Below, piece after piece: positions 27,124 to 35,663 of a stretch of 49,680 bases of DNA. Below the pieces are notes generated by a model. It made no database searches. It worked only from the letters and a program-made list of their open reading frames with translations, and was not told the DNA's origin. Source of the DNA: Enterobacter asburiae (lineage in GTDB: Bacteria; Pseudomonadota; Gammaproteobacteria; Enterobacterales; Enterobacteriaceae); contig NZ_VRKN01000021.1 in assembly GCF_008080435.1 (NCBI RefSeq), positions 1 to 49,680 of the forward strand, read 5' to 3'. The first letter of the stretch is position 1. Each line of letters starts with the position of its first letter. Both the position numbers and the translations under genes were made by a program.

Positions 27124-28704
27124 ATGAAAAACATGAAACTGGAGTGGAAAAGAGGTGACTGGGCGGCCTATTTCGGGTTGATGACCAACAACCTGACCAA
27201 TTTGCTGACCATGATGGGGCTGCTCATTTTTGTCGTCGGCATCCCGAAGGAGATTGTTTATGGACGCATCGCACCGGCCTTCGGGCTGGCGGTGCTGGTC
27301 GCGAGTATTTGCTACGCCTGGTTCGGCATGCAGATGGCGCGCGCCACCGGTCGTACGGATGTGACCGCGCTGCCGTCTGGCCCGAGCGCACCGTCAATTT
27401 TTACCGTGACCTTCCTGGTGCTGATGCCGGTTTATCAGCAAACGGGTGACGCGGAGTTCGCGATCCAGATTGGCCTGGTGTGGTGCTTCGTGGAAGCGAT
27501 GATCCTCGCAGGCGGTTCGTTCCTCGGTGAAACCATCCGCAAGATGATCCCGCGTACCGTGCTGCTGTCGTGCCTCTCTGGCCTTGGCCTGCTGCTGCTG
27601 GCGATGAACCCGATGCTCCAGGCGTTCGAAGCGCCGACCGTGTCATTTATCGTGCTGCTGCTGATCTTCATTAACTGGTTTGGCAAAAAGCCGATTTTCG
27701 CCCGTATCCCGACCGGCCTGCTGCTGCTGATCGCCGGTACCGCACTGGCGTGGATCTCCGGCCTGCAAAGCCCGGAAGCGATTAAAGCGTCCATGTCATC
27801 ATTCGGCTTTAACCCGCCGCAGGTGCACGTGGAAGGCTTCCTGCAGGGGCTGCCGCACGCGCTGCCGTATCTGGCGTCTGCCGTACCGCTGGGGCTGGCA
27901 AACTACATCTTTGACCTGGAGAACATCGAAAGCGCCCATGCGGCGGGGGATGCGTACCCGACGCGTAAGGTGATGCTGGCGAACGGTCTGGCCTCCATGC
28001 TCGGCTGCCTGATGGGTAACCCGTTCCCGGTGACGGTCTACGTCGGCCACCCTGGCTGGAAAGCGATGGGTGCGAGCATCGGCTATACGCTGGCTTCCGG
28101 CGTGACCATGTTCATCGTGCCGCTGTTCGGGCTGGGGGCCTTTATGCTCGCCATCATTCCGATGACTGCCATCGTGCCGATTCTGGTGTTTATCGGCGTC
28201 GTCACCGCCAACCAGGTGGTAAGGGAAACGCCCAAAGTGGAAGTGCCCGTGATCTTTATCTGTCTGTTCCCGTGGATCGCCAACTGGGCGCTGACCATGA
28301 TGAACAGCGTGATGGGCGCGGCGGGCACCAGCGCGGCCAAAATCGGTACGGACGTGCTGCACAGCAAAGGGATCTACTACGAGGGATTAGTCCATCTGGG
28401 GAACGGCGCACCGCTTGCCAGCATGCTGTGGGGCTGTATCGCCATCTTTGCCATCATCAACAAACCGCTGCGGGGTGCTGTTGCGGCGGCCGTCGGTGCG
28501 TTGCTGGCGCTGTTCGGCGTGATCCACGCCCCGGTGGTGGGCTTCGCCGAAGGCAGTTCGCTGATGTTCGTCACCGCGTATCTGATGATGGGCGGCATGT
28601 TTGTGGTGAAGCATGTGCTGGATATCTCTGTTAATCCCCCTCTCCCTGTGGGAGAGGGCCGGGGTGAGGGCACCAGAACGCACCTTCTAAAGGAAACAAA
28701 ATGA
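27124..28704 (+). CDS. NCS2/AzgA-like permease of the yah cluster
   Basis: A 526-residue inner-membrane protein with about 12 membrane segments. It resembles nucleobase and xanthine/uracil permeases: TNLLTMMGLLIFVVGIP in the first segment, VTALPSGPSAPSIFTV and the paired motif GNPFPVTVYVGHPGWKAMGAS. It likely imports the compound processed by the neighbouring enzymes, or a breakdown product of YahJ. It begins 11 bases after yahG and its stop overlaps the yahI start (ATGA). About the last 22 residues come from a REP-like palindrome (28636-28670) and give the unusual hydrophilic tail PPLPVGEGRGEGTRTH, so the natural C-terminus has probably been replaced. E. coli K-12 has only a short reading frame (yahH) at this place as I recall. 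Confidence 0.75.
   Translation: MKNMKLEWKRGDWAAYFGLMTNNLTNLLTMMGLLIFVVGIPKEIVYGRIAPAFGLAVLVASICYAWFGMQMARATGRTDVTALPSGPSAPSIFTVTFLVLMPVYQQTGDAEFAIQIGLVWCFVEAMILAGGSFLGETIRKMIPRTVLLSCLSGLGLLLLAMNPMLQAFEAPTVSFIVLLLIFINWFGKKPIFARIPTGLLLLIAGTALAWISGLQSPEAIKASMSSFGFNPPQVHVEGFLQGLPHALPYLASAVPLGLANYIFDLENIESAHAAGDAYPTRKVMLANGLASMLGCLMGNPFPVTVYVGHPGWKAMGASIGYTLASGVTMFIVPLFGLGAFMLAIIPMTAIVPILVFIGVVTANQVVRETPKVEVPVIFICLFPWIANWALTMMNSVMGAAGTSAAKIGTDVLHSKGIYYEGLVHLGNGAPLASMLWGCIAIFAIINKPLRGAVAAAVGALLALFGVIHAPVVGFAEGSSLMFVTAYLMMGGMFVVKHVLDISVNPPLPVGEGRGEGTRTHLLKETK
28636..28670. repeat. CCCTCTCCC-family REP-like palindrome inside a coding region, copy 4
   Basis: CCCTCTCCC TGT GGGAGAGGG with the tail GCCGGGGTGAGGG is the same unit as at 3493 and 11125. 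Here it is read in frame as part of the permease C-terminus, 31 bases before the yahI start. It could form a stem in the mRNA between the permease and yahI. Confidence 0.9.
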
Positions 28705-29657
28705 AAGAGCTTATGGTCGTCGCCATTGGCGGCAATAGCATTATCAAAGACAACGCCAGCCAGTCGGTTGAGCATCAGGTGCAGGCGGTAAAAGCGGTGG
28801 CAGAGTCGGTGCTGGAGATGCTGGCATCCGACTATGACATCGTGCTCACCCACGGCAACGGCCCCCAGGTGGGGCTGGATCTGCGCCGCGCCGAAATCGC
28901 CCACGAGCGGGAAGGACTGCCGTTAACGCCGCTGGCGAACTGCGTCGCCGATACCCAGGGCGGCATCGGCTACCTGATCCAGCAGGCGCTCAACAATTGC
29001 CTGGCCGCACGCGGGGAGCAAAAAGCGGTCACGGTCGTCACGCAGGTGGAGGTGGATAAAAACGATCCCGGCTTTACGCATCCAACGAAACCGATCGGCG
29101 CGTTTTTCAGCGAGGCGCAGCGCGATGAGCTGCAGCGCACACACCCGGACTGGCGTTTTGTTGAGGACTCCGGTCGTGGCTATCGCCGCGTGGTGGCTTC
29201 ACCCCAGCCGCTGCGGATTGTCGAGGCGGATGCCATTAAGACGCTGACGCAAAAAGGATACGTGGTGATCGGCGCGGGCGGCGGCGGGATCCCGGTCGTG
29301 CGCGGTGAGCAGGGGGATTACCAGAGCGTCGACGCGGTGATTGATAAAGATCTCTCCACCGCGCTGCTGGCGCGCGAGATCGGTGCCGACGTGCTGGTGA
29401 TCACCACCGGCGTGGAAAAGGTGTGCGTTAACTTCGGCAAGCCAGACCAGCAGGCGCTGGACACCGTCAATGTGGCGCAGATGACGCGCTACAGGGAGGA
29501 AGGCCACTTCCCGGCGGGCAGCATGCTCCCCAAAATCGTCGCTTCGCTGGAGTTTTTACACCACGGCGGCAGGCGGGTGATCATCACCTCGCCGGACTGC
29601 CTGCCCGCCGCGCTGCGCGGGGAAACCGGCACCCATATTGTTAATGAAGGAAAATAA
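28701..29657 (+). CDS. yahI: Carbamate kinase-like protein YahI
   Basis: A 318-residue amino-acid-kinase-family protein close to E. coli YahI (316). It should convert carbamoyl phosphate and ADP into ATP, ammonia and carbon dioxide in the cytosol. Family motifs are AIGGNSI (near residue 8), LTHGNGPQVGL, GAGGGGIPVV, DKDLSTALLA and ITTGVEKVC. Its start overlaps the permease stop by four bases. Together with yahF and yahG it suggests a pathway in which a carbamoyl group is recovered as ATP. Confidence 0.92.
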   Translation: MKELMVVAIGGNSIIKDNASQSVEHQVQAVKAVAESVLEMLASDYDIVLTHGNGPQVGLDLRRAEIAHEREGLPLTPLANCVADTQGGIGYLIQQALNNCLAARGEQKAVTVVTQVEVDKNDPGFTHPTKPIGAFFSEAQRDELQRTHPDWRFVEDSGRGYRRVVASPQPLRIVEADAIKTLTQKGYVVIGAGGGGIPVVRGEQGDYQSVDAVIDKDLSTALLAREIGADVLVITTGVEKVCVNFGKPDQQALDTVNVAQMTRYREEGHFPAGSMLPKIVASLEFLHHGGRRVIITSPDCLPAALRGETGTHIVNEGK

Positions 29658-29658
29658 G

Positions 29659-31038
29659 ATGAGTGAAAATAAAAGCCGCCGCGAGTTCATCAGCCAGAGC
29701 GGTAAAATGGTCACCGCCTGTGCGCTGTTTGGCGCGAGCGGATCCGTCGCGTATGCTGCGGATACCGCAAAACCCGCCTGCGAGACCGGTAAACCGATGA
29801 ACATCACTGCGAAACATTACTATCTGGACAACGTGCTGCTCGAAGCCGGGTTTAATTTCGACGGCAGCGTGGCAACAGGCACTCGCACCGAGCTGAAAAC
29901 GCTGGAGATTAAGGACGGAAAAATTGTCGCCCTGCGCGATAACAACAGCCACGCCGACGCCACGCTGCCGCACTATGATGCGGGCGGCAAGCTGATGCTC
30001 CCGGCGATGCGCGACATGCACATCCACCTCGATAAAACCTTTTACGGCGGCCCGTGGCGCGCCCTGAACCGTCCGGCGGGTACCACCATTCAGGACATGA
30101 TCCGCCTTGAGCAGAAGCTGCTGCCGGAGCTACAGCCCTACACCCAGGAACGTGCGGAAAAGCTGATCGACCTGATCCAGTCGAAAGGCTCCACCATCGC
30201 CCGCAGCCACTGCAACATAGAACCGGTTTCCGGCCTGAAAAACCTGGAAAATTTGCAGGCGGTGCTGGCGCGCCGCAAAGCTGGTTTTGACTGCGAAATC
30301 GTCGCCTTCCCGCAGCACGGTCTGCTGCTGTCGAATTCCGAAAAGCTGATGCGCGAGGCGATGCAGGCGGGGGCGCACTACGTGGGCGGGCTGGACCCAA
30401 CCAACGTCGACGGCGCCATGGAGAAATCCCTCGATACCATGTTCCAGATTGCGCTGGATTACGACAAAGGGGTGGACATTCACCTGCACGAAACCAGCCC
30501 GGCAGGCGTGGCGGCGGTGAATTACATGGTCGAAACCGTGGAGAAAACGCCGGAGCTGAAGGGCAAGCTGACCATCAGCCACGCCTTCGCGCTGGCGACG
30601 CTCAACGAGCAGCAGGTGGATGAGATCGCCACCCGCATGGCGGCGCAGCAGGTGATCATCGCCTCCACCGTGCCGATTGGCACCCTGCATATGCCGCTGA
30701 AGCAGCTGCGTGAGAAAGGCGTGTTTGTGATGACGGGGACCGACAGCGTGATCGACCACTGGTCGCCGTACGGTCTGGGAGACATGCTGGAAAAAGCGAA
30801 TCTTTACGCTCAGCTCTACATCCGCCCCAACGAGCAGACGCTCTCCCGCGCGCTCGGTATCGCCACCGGCGACGTGCTGCCGCTAAACGACAAAGGCGAG
30901 CGCGTGTGGCCAAAAGCGCAGGACGACGCCAGCTTTGTGCTGGTGGAGGCCTCCTGCTCCGCCGAGGCCGTGGCGCGCATTTCTCCGCGCACCGCAACGT
31001 TCCATAAGGGCAATCTGGTCTGGGGCTCGGTAGACTAA
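29659..31038 (+). CDS. yahJ: Tat-exported amidohydrolase YahJ
   Basis: A 459-residue metal-dependent hydrolase of the cytosine deaminase-like group. The N-terminus SRREFISQSG (5-14) is a good twin-arginine signal, with cleavage likely after about residue 33 (AYA/AD), so the folded enzyme should act in the periplasm. Metal and active-site motifs are complete: HIHLDK (H121, H123), HLHET (H275, H277, E278), SHAFAL (H308) and TDSVIDHW (D362). The substrate is unknown; cyclic amides or ureides are typical. The start at 29659 has AAGGA upstream and follows yahI by one base. It ends the operon just before a REP element. Confidence 0.92.
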   Translation: MSENKSRREFISQSGKMVTACALFGASGSVAYAADTAKPACETGKPMNITAKHYYLDNVLLEAGFNFDGSVATGTRTELKTLEIKDGKIVALRDNNSHADATLPHYDAGGKLMLPAMRDMHIHLDKTFYGGPWRALNRPAGTTIQDMIRLEQKLLPELQPYTQERAEKLIDLIQSKGSTIARSHCNIEPVSGLKNLENLQAVLARRKAGFDCEIVAFPQHGLLLSNSEKLMREAMQAGAHYVGGLDPTNVDGAMEKSLDTMFQIALDYDKGVDIHLHETSPAGVAAVNYMVETVEKTPELKGKLTISHAFALATLNEQQVDEIATRMAAQQVIIASTVPIGTLHMPLKQLREKGVFVMTGTDSVIDHWSPYGLGDMLEKANLYAQLYIRPNEQTLSRALGIATGDVLPLNDKGERVWPKAQDDASFVLVEASCSAEAVARISPRTATFHKGNLVWGSVD

Positions 31039-31044
31039 TGTGGT

Positions 31045-31119
31045 GCCGGGTGGCGCTGCGCTTACCCGGCCTACGGTTCGGAGATTTTGTAGGTCGGGTA
31101 AGGCGAAGCCGCCACCCGA
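31045..31119. repeat. REP/BIME-type element, copy 2
   Basis: Two facing units, GCCGGGTGGCGCTGCGCTTACCC and GGGTAAGGCGAAGCCGCCACCC (each given in part), with GGCCTACGG and GTAGGTCGG next to a central spacer. It begins 6 bases after the yahJ stop, as a likely 3' protective structure for the operon. Confidence 0.9.
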
Positions 31120-31163
31120 CAATGCAGTATACTGCTATGCACATTCTTAAAGAGGGATCTGCC

Positions 31164-31895
31164 ATGGCACAAAACATCTACGACAATCCGGCATTTTTCC
31201 AAGGCTACGCCCAGCTTCCACGCTCGGTACAGGGTCTGGACGGTGCGCCGGAGTGGCCTGCGCTTAAGGCCATGCTGCCGGATTTAACCGGCAAATCGGT
31301 TGTCGATCTCGGCTGCGGCTATGGCTGGTTCTGCCGCGCGGCGCGCGAGCTGGGCGCTACTGACGTCACGGGGGTCGATATCTCCGAAAAGATGCTCGCC
31401 CGCGCAGCGGAGCTTACCGCTGACCCACAGATTCACTATCAGCGTAGCGATCTGGAATCTCTCAAGCTCAACGAGAACAGCCTCGATCTGGTCTATAGTT
31501 CGCTGGCGCTGCACTACCTGCCGGAGCTGGATACGTTATTCGCCAGGGTTCAGCGCGCGCTCAAACCCGGCGGCAGCCTGGTCTTTTCGATGGAGCACCC
31601 GATATACACCTGCGCCACCCGTCAGGGCTGGCTGACTGACGACAGCGGCGAGCGGTTCTGGGGCGTGAACCATTATCAGGACGAAGGCAAGCGCGTCAGC
31701 AACTGGCTGGCGGACGGAGTGGTTAAATACCACCGCACGCTGGGCACCACGCTTAACGCGCTGATCAAGGCCGGATTAACGATAAGCGAAGTCAATGAGT
31801 GGGGGCCAGCGCAGGCGCAGATTGACGCCTGGCCCGCACTGGCCGAAGAGGCAGAGCGCCCGATGCTGGTGCTGATCGCCGCCCGTAAGGCTTAA
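31164..31895 (+). CDS. Class I SAM-dependent methyltransferase
   Basis: A 243-residue soluble methyltransferase. The Rossmann motif I VVDLGCGYGWFCRAARE is at about 45-61, motif II VTGVDISEKML follows, and DLVYSSLALHYLPELD is the post-motif region of the UbiE/type-11 fold. The substrate is unknown; small molecules are usual for this subfamily. The start MAQNIYDNP at 31164 follows GAGG; the frame is open upstream through the REP element, which is not coding. Its 3' end overlaps that of the convergent SDR gene by four bases. Confidence 0.88.
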   Translation: MAQNIYDNPAFFQGYAQLPRSVQGLDGAPEWPALKAMLPDLTGKSVVDLGCGYGWFCRAARELGATDVTGVDISEKMLARAAELTADPQIHYQRSDLESLKLNENSLDLVYSSLALHYLPELDTLFARVQRALKPGGSLVFSMEHPIYTCATRQGWLTDDSGERFWGVNHYQDEGKRVSNWLADGVVKYHRTLGTTLNALIKAGLTISEVNEWGPAQAQIDAWPALAEEAERPMLVLIAARKA

Positions 31896-32494
31896 TAACC
31901 CACCTTATACACCCGCCCGCTCTGCACGCCTTCCACGCTGCGGCGGTAGGCCTGCGCCACGGTCGCGGCGGGAACGCTCTCAAAGCCTGGGAAGAAGCCG
32001 TCGTACGTTTCGACGGATTCGGTGAGTACCGTTGGGCTAATCAGGTTGATGCGGATCCCACGCGGCAGTTCGCAGGCTGCGGCGCGGACAAACCCTTCCA
32101 GCGCCGCATTTACCGTGGTGGCATTTACGCCCTGCGCAATCGGCTCGTGCGCCACAATTCCGCTTATCAGCGTGATCGAGCCGCCTTCGTTCAGATAATG
32201 CTGGCCGGTCAGCGCCAGACGCACCTGCCCGAGCAGTTTATCCTGCAGGCCCTGATTGAAGTCACTGTCTTTCATGGTCGCGAGCGGGCCAAAGTGCAGG
32301 CCGCCGCTGGCGGACACAATGGCATCCACCGGGCCGATTTTCTCAAACATCGCCTGCACGCTCGCCTGCGAGGTGATATCCACCTGATAGTCGCCCTGCG
32401 TGCGGCCGACGCGGATCACCTCGTGACGACGACCCAACTCTTCTGTTACTGCGCGACCGACCGTACCGCTGGCACCAATAATGACGATTTTCAT
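31892..32494 (-). CDS. Atypical short-chain dehydrogenase
   Basis: A 200-residue Rossmann-fold protein. The nucleotide site GASGTVGRA is at 7-15, and ISGIVAHEP and RINLISPTVLTES are the usual SDR strands. The catalytic YxxxK is not present: the region reads NATTVNAALEGF, with Ala and Asn in place of the Tyr and Lys. This appears common to a small SDR group of about 200 residues. The reaction is unknown. It is divergent from a LysR gene, which probably regulates it. Confidence 0.88.
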   Translation of the reverse strand: MKIVIIGASGTVGRAVTEELGRRHEVIRVGRTQGDYQVDITSQASVQAMFEKIGPVDAIVSASGGLHFGPLATMKDSDFNQGLQDKLLGQVRLALTGQHYLNEGGSITLISGIVAHEPIAQGVNATTVNAALEGFVRAAACELPRGIRINLISPTVLTESVETYDGFFPGFESVPAATVAQAYRRSVEGVQSGRVYKVGY

Positions 32495-32591
32495 AGCAGA
32501 CTCCTTAGGTTGTGAGCCTTCATTCTTTAATAAAACAAAAGTCAGATAAACTGGGATAAAGTTAGAAGATTGCTAACCAGGAGTTTGGAAT

Positions 32592-33479
32592 ATGGATAAG
32601 CTTCGCAGCATGGAGACGTTTATTGCCGTGGTTGAAAGCGGCAGTTTTACCGGTGCGGCGGCACGGCTGGAGATGTCGGCGGTGATGGTGGGGAAGTACG
32701 TTGCGCTGCTGGAATCACAGCTTGGTACCCGCCTGCTGGAGCGTAACACGCGACGCCAAAGCCTGACCGACGCTGGACGGGTCTATTTTGACGAGGCGAA
32801 GCGGGTGCTGGAGCAGGTCGCGATTGCCGAGAGCGCGGTGGAACGCCTGCGTGCCGCACCGTCTGGCACCCTGCGAGTGACGGCGCCCACCTCGTTTGGC
32901 GGCAGTGCGATCGCGCCGCTCACGGCCTCTTTTTTACAACGCTATCCGGAGGTGCGCATTGAGCTGGATCTGACCAACCGGATGGTGGATCTGGTGGAGG
33001 AGGGTATCGATCTGGCCATTCGTATTGGCGATATTCACAACGACGATCTGGTGGCGAAATACCTCTGTCCTTACCGGATGGTGATCTGCGCCGCGCCGGA
33101 CTATCTGGCGCGCTACGGTACGCCGCAAACGCCTGCCGATCTGGTGGATCATCTCTGTCTGTCCCACAGCGTGTGGACCGCACGCAACGAGTGGCGGCTG
33201 CCGGGTGTCGAAGGTGAAGTGCGCTGGAAGCGGGATGCGGTTTTAAGATGCAACGACGGTTACGGGCTGCGGATGGCCGCAAGAGCCGGGGCGGGGCTGC
33301 TGCTGCAGCCGGAAGTGCTGGTGGCGGAAGAGCTGGAAAGCGGCAGGCTGGTGCGGGTGCTGGAGGAGTATATTCCGGCGCCGAGACCCGTGCATTTACT
33401 GTGGCGCCAGGATTTACGACCGCTCCCTAAGCTTACGGAATTTATCGCCCATATTCTGCTAAGATTGGGCACACTATAA
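32592..33479 (+). CDS. LysR-family transcriptional regulator
   Basis: A 295-residue LysR-type regulator. The helix-turn-helix (about 5-62) includes SGSFTGAAARLEMSAVMVGKY and the effector domain follows, with the CrgA/DsdC-like segment LRVTAPTSFGGSAIAPL (in part). Its 97-base divergent gap with the SDR gene suggests that it controls that gene and itself. The effector is unknown. It is followed after 20 bases by an aminotransferase gene, possibly in the same transcript. Confidence 0.92.
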   Translation: MDKLRSMETFIAVVESGSFTGAAARLEMSAVMVGKYVALLESQLGTRLLERNTRRQSLTDAGRVYFDEAKRVLEQVAIAESAVERLRAAPSGTLRVTAPTSFGGSAIAPLTASFLQRYPEVRIELDLTNRMVDLVEEGIDLAIRIGDIHNDDLVAKYLCPYRMVICAAPDYLARYGTPQTPADLVDHLCLSHSVWTARNEWRLPGVEGEVRWKRDAVLRCNDGYGLRMAARAGAGLLLQPEVLVAEELESGRLVRVLEEYIPAPRPVHLLWRQDLRPLPKLTEFIAHILLRLGTL

Positions 33480-33499
33480 AAAAAGAAGGTAAGCAAAGA

Positions 33500-34681
33500 A
33501 TGTCTGTGAATAAACTCGCCAGCAGCGCGCAGGGCCTGCAATCATCTGCCATCCGTGAATTATTAAAACATAGCAAAATGGCAGGCGTCATTTCGCTGGG
33601 TGGGGGTATTCCTAACCCAGCCTTGTTCGATCACGAAGGCCTGAAAATTGCCGCTGATGCCGTATTATCACAGCATTTTGGAGAGGCCTTTCAGTATGGT
33701 CTGACCGAAGGTGTGCCAGGGCTGCGTGAAGAAATTCAGCATATTTGTGAAGGGCGCGGGATCCGCTGCAAGGCGGATGATGTAGTCGTGACCTCCGGTT
33801 CACAGCAATCGCTCGACGTGCTGGCGCGTGCATTAATTAATCCGGGCGATACCGTTGTGGTTGAGCGTCCAACCTATCTGGCGGCACTGCAGGTATTTGG
33901 CCTGGCGCAGGCAAATTTTGAATCCGTTGGCACCGATGGCGACGGAATGAACGTCGACGAACTCGAAGCACTGGTGGCAAATAAGCCGATTAAAGCGGTT
34001 TATATTGTCCCGACATTTGGCAACCCTGGTGGGGTAACCCTTTCTGAGGCGCGTCGTAAACAGCTGGTGGAATTATCGAAGCGCTATGACTTCGTCATTA
34101 TTGAAGACGATCCGTACAGCGAAATTAATTATACCGATGAAGTCTTCCGCCCGTTAATTGCCCATGCCAAAGATATCGGCAATGAGGAGAACGTGGTGTA
34201 TACCTCAACCTTCTCTAAAATTCTCGCGCCGGGGACTCGCGTAGGCTGGGTGCTGGTGCCGGAATGGCTGAAGCGCGCGGTAGTGAACCTTAAGCAAACC
34301 ACCGATCTGCACACCAGCACGCTGTCGCAGCTGATGACGTATGAGTACCTGAAAACCGGTCGTCTGCCCGATCAGATTAAAATGATCCGCGAAGCCTATC
34401 GCCAGAAATACCAGACGTTTGCAACAGAACTGGAGGCCGAGCTGGGCGAAGTGATGTCGTTCCACAAGCCGAAGGGCGGCATGTTCCTGTGGGCGAGAAT
34501 GAATAATGGTAGTAATACCACCCGCTGGCTTGAAAAAACGTTAAGCAACGGCGTAGTATTTGTGCCTGGCGAGTTTTTCTACTGCAATGAGCCAGACTCA
34601 ACGACGCTGCGTATGTCATTTGTGACGCCAACGGATGAAGATCTGAAAGAGGCGGTTCAACGCCTGAAAAAATCGCTCTAA
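33500..34681 (+). CDS. PLP-dependent aminotransferase (fold type I, 2-aminoadipate type)
   Basis: A 393-residue class I/II aminotransferase. The PLP-binding Lys is K240 in STFSKILAPGTRVGW, and NPGGVTLSE, DDPYSEINY and the substrate Arg in TTLRMSFVTP are present. The sequence pattern resembles the LysN/alpha-aminoadipate transferase and the catalytic part of MocR regulators, without the DNA-binding domain. These enzymes accept aromatic or branched 2-oxo acids; the true substrate is not known. The codon use and AT content of the first part are slightly lower in GC than its neighbours. Confidence 0.88.
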   Translation: MSVNKLASSAQGLQSSAIRELLKHSKMAGVISLGGGIPNPALFDHEGLKIAADAVLSQHFGEAFQYGLTEGVPGLREEIQHICEGRGIRCKADDVVVTSGSQQSLDVLARALINPGDTVVVERPTYLAALQVFGLAQANFESVGTDGDGMNVDELEALVANKPIKAVYIVPTFGNPGGVTLSEARRKQLVELSKRYDFVIIEDDPYSEINYTDEVFRPLIAHAKDIGNEENVVYTSTFSKILAPGTRVGWVLVPEWLKRAVVNLKQTTDLHTSTLSQLMTYEYLKTGRLPDQIKMIREAYRQKYQTFATELEAELGEVMSFHKPKGGMFLWARMNNGSNTTRWLEKTLSNGVVFVPGEFFYCNEPDSTTLRMSFVTPTDEDLKEAVQRLKKSL

Positions 34682-34687
34682 AAGACC

Positions 34688-34719
34688 TGCGCATAATGGC
34701 ATTCCTGCCGTTATGCGCA
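34688..34719 (+). terminator. Hairpin downstream of the aminotransferase
   Basis: TGCGCATAATGGC and GCCGTTATGCGCA pair with one mismatch around the loop ATTCCT, six bases after the stop. There is no U-tract, so it is a likely but weak terminator. Confidence 0.5.
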
Positions 34720-34766
34720 ATACGCGTTCAGGGCGGCACGGGCCGCTATCGTCCATGGTGAGTTCC

Positions 34767-35285
34767 ATGTTTGAATTTCTGATCGGTGTCGTTACGCACA
34801 CGCCCGTCTGGGTGTGGGTGCTGTTTATCTTCCTCATCTCTCGCGGCATTAAAGCCCGCAGACCCGCCACCGTTACGCTGGAGAGGCTTGCCATCATTCC
34901 GGCGATCTTTCTTATCTGGGATATTTACGATCTGGTGGTCTACCGCACGCTAACCCCCGGGACTGTCGCATTGTGGACGGCTGGGATCCTTGCCGGGGCC
35001 GCGCTGGGGTATTTCCTGATTAAGCAGGCGGTTATCACCCGCGCAGATGCGCCGCGCACCCTTTTCCGCCAGGCAGACTACACCGCGCTGCCGTTTATGA
35101 TGCTGGCGTTTGGGGTGAAGTACGTGCTGGGCGTGATGAGCGCGGTCTCTCCCCAGACGATGCAGCAGCCCGCCATGAGCGCGCTGGCGATCGTTTCCGG
35201 CGGCGTGTTTGCCGGCGTGTTTATCGGGAAGTTTGCGCGCTATGTTGGGGTGTATAACCGCGCCACCCCGCGCCCGGCGGAGTGA
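34767..35285 (+). CDS. Small inner-membrane protein (DUF6622-like)
   Basis: A 172-residue hydrophobic protein with about five membrane segments and short loops. It begins MFEFLIGVVTHTPVWVWVLF, a pattern I associate with DUF6622; no function is known. The start at 34767 was chosen since GGTGAG precedes it and the added upstream codons are hydrophilic and overlap the hairpin; 34755 is also possible. It is alone on its strand, convergent with the HigBA pair. Confidence 0.75.
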   Translation: MFEFLIGVVTHTPVWVWVLFIFLISRGIKARRPATVTLERLAIIPAIFLIWDIYDLVVYRTLTPGTVALWTAGILAGAALGYFLIKQAVITRADAPRTLFRQADYTALPFMMLAFGVKYVLGVMSAVSPQTMQQPAMSALAIVSGGVFAGVFIGKFARYVGVYNRATPRPAE

Positions 35286-35305
35286 GATCTCCGCGCCGGT
35301 TCGGG

Positions 35306-35653
35306 TCAGGCAACGTCCGGCTGGCCAGATTTTCGCTTAGCCATCACTTCCACAACAGTCTTTATACGGCTCAACTCCTCCTGCGTCCTGGAGTTAGATT
35401 GCGCTTCCCAGATATCGACGTTCAGTTGTAAGTTCAGCCAAAATTCAATAGTGGTATCAAAGGCTTTTGCCAGTTTGATCGCCATATCGGCAGTAAGCTT
35501 GCGATTATTATTGACCAGCGCGCTGATGGTGTTGCGGTGAACATTGAGCATCTCCGCCAGATCGCTGATTTTCAGATTGAGCGGTTCAAGATACTCATAC
35601 TGCAACACGTCGCCCGGCGTGGTGGGTTTGCGGAGTGCCTGTTGAAGTGTCAT
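35306..35653 (-). CDS. higA: HigA-type antitoxin
   Basis: A 115-residue XRE-family antitoxin. The helix-turn-helix ISDLAEMLNVHRNTISALVNN (about 29-49) is typical of HigA/VapI proteins, and the N-terminus RKPTTPGDVLQYEYLEPLN matches the family. It neutralises HigB and represses the operon. It follows higB after 10 bases, the toxin-first order of higBA loci. A ribosome site GAGG precedes the start. Confidence 0.9.
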   Translation of the reverse strand: MTLQQALRKPTTPGDVLQYEYLEPLNLKISDLAEMLNVHRNTISALVNNNRKLTADMAIKLAKAFDTTIEFWLNLQLNVDIWEAQSNSRTQEELSRIKTVVEVMAKRKSGQPDVA

Positions 35654-35663
35654 AGGTGATGCC

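Noticed and set aside
31038..31163. Upstream extension of the methyltransferase to 31038
   Set aside because: The added codons are a REP element. The conserved N-terminus begins at MAQNIYDNP (31164), where a ribosome site is found.
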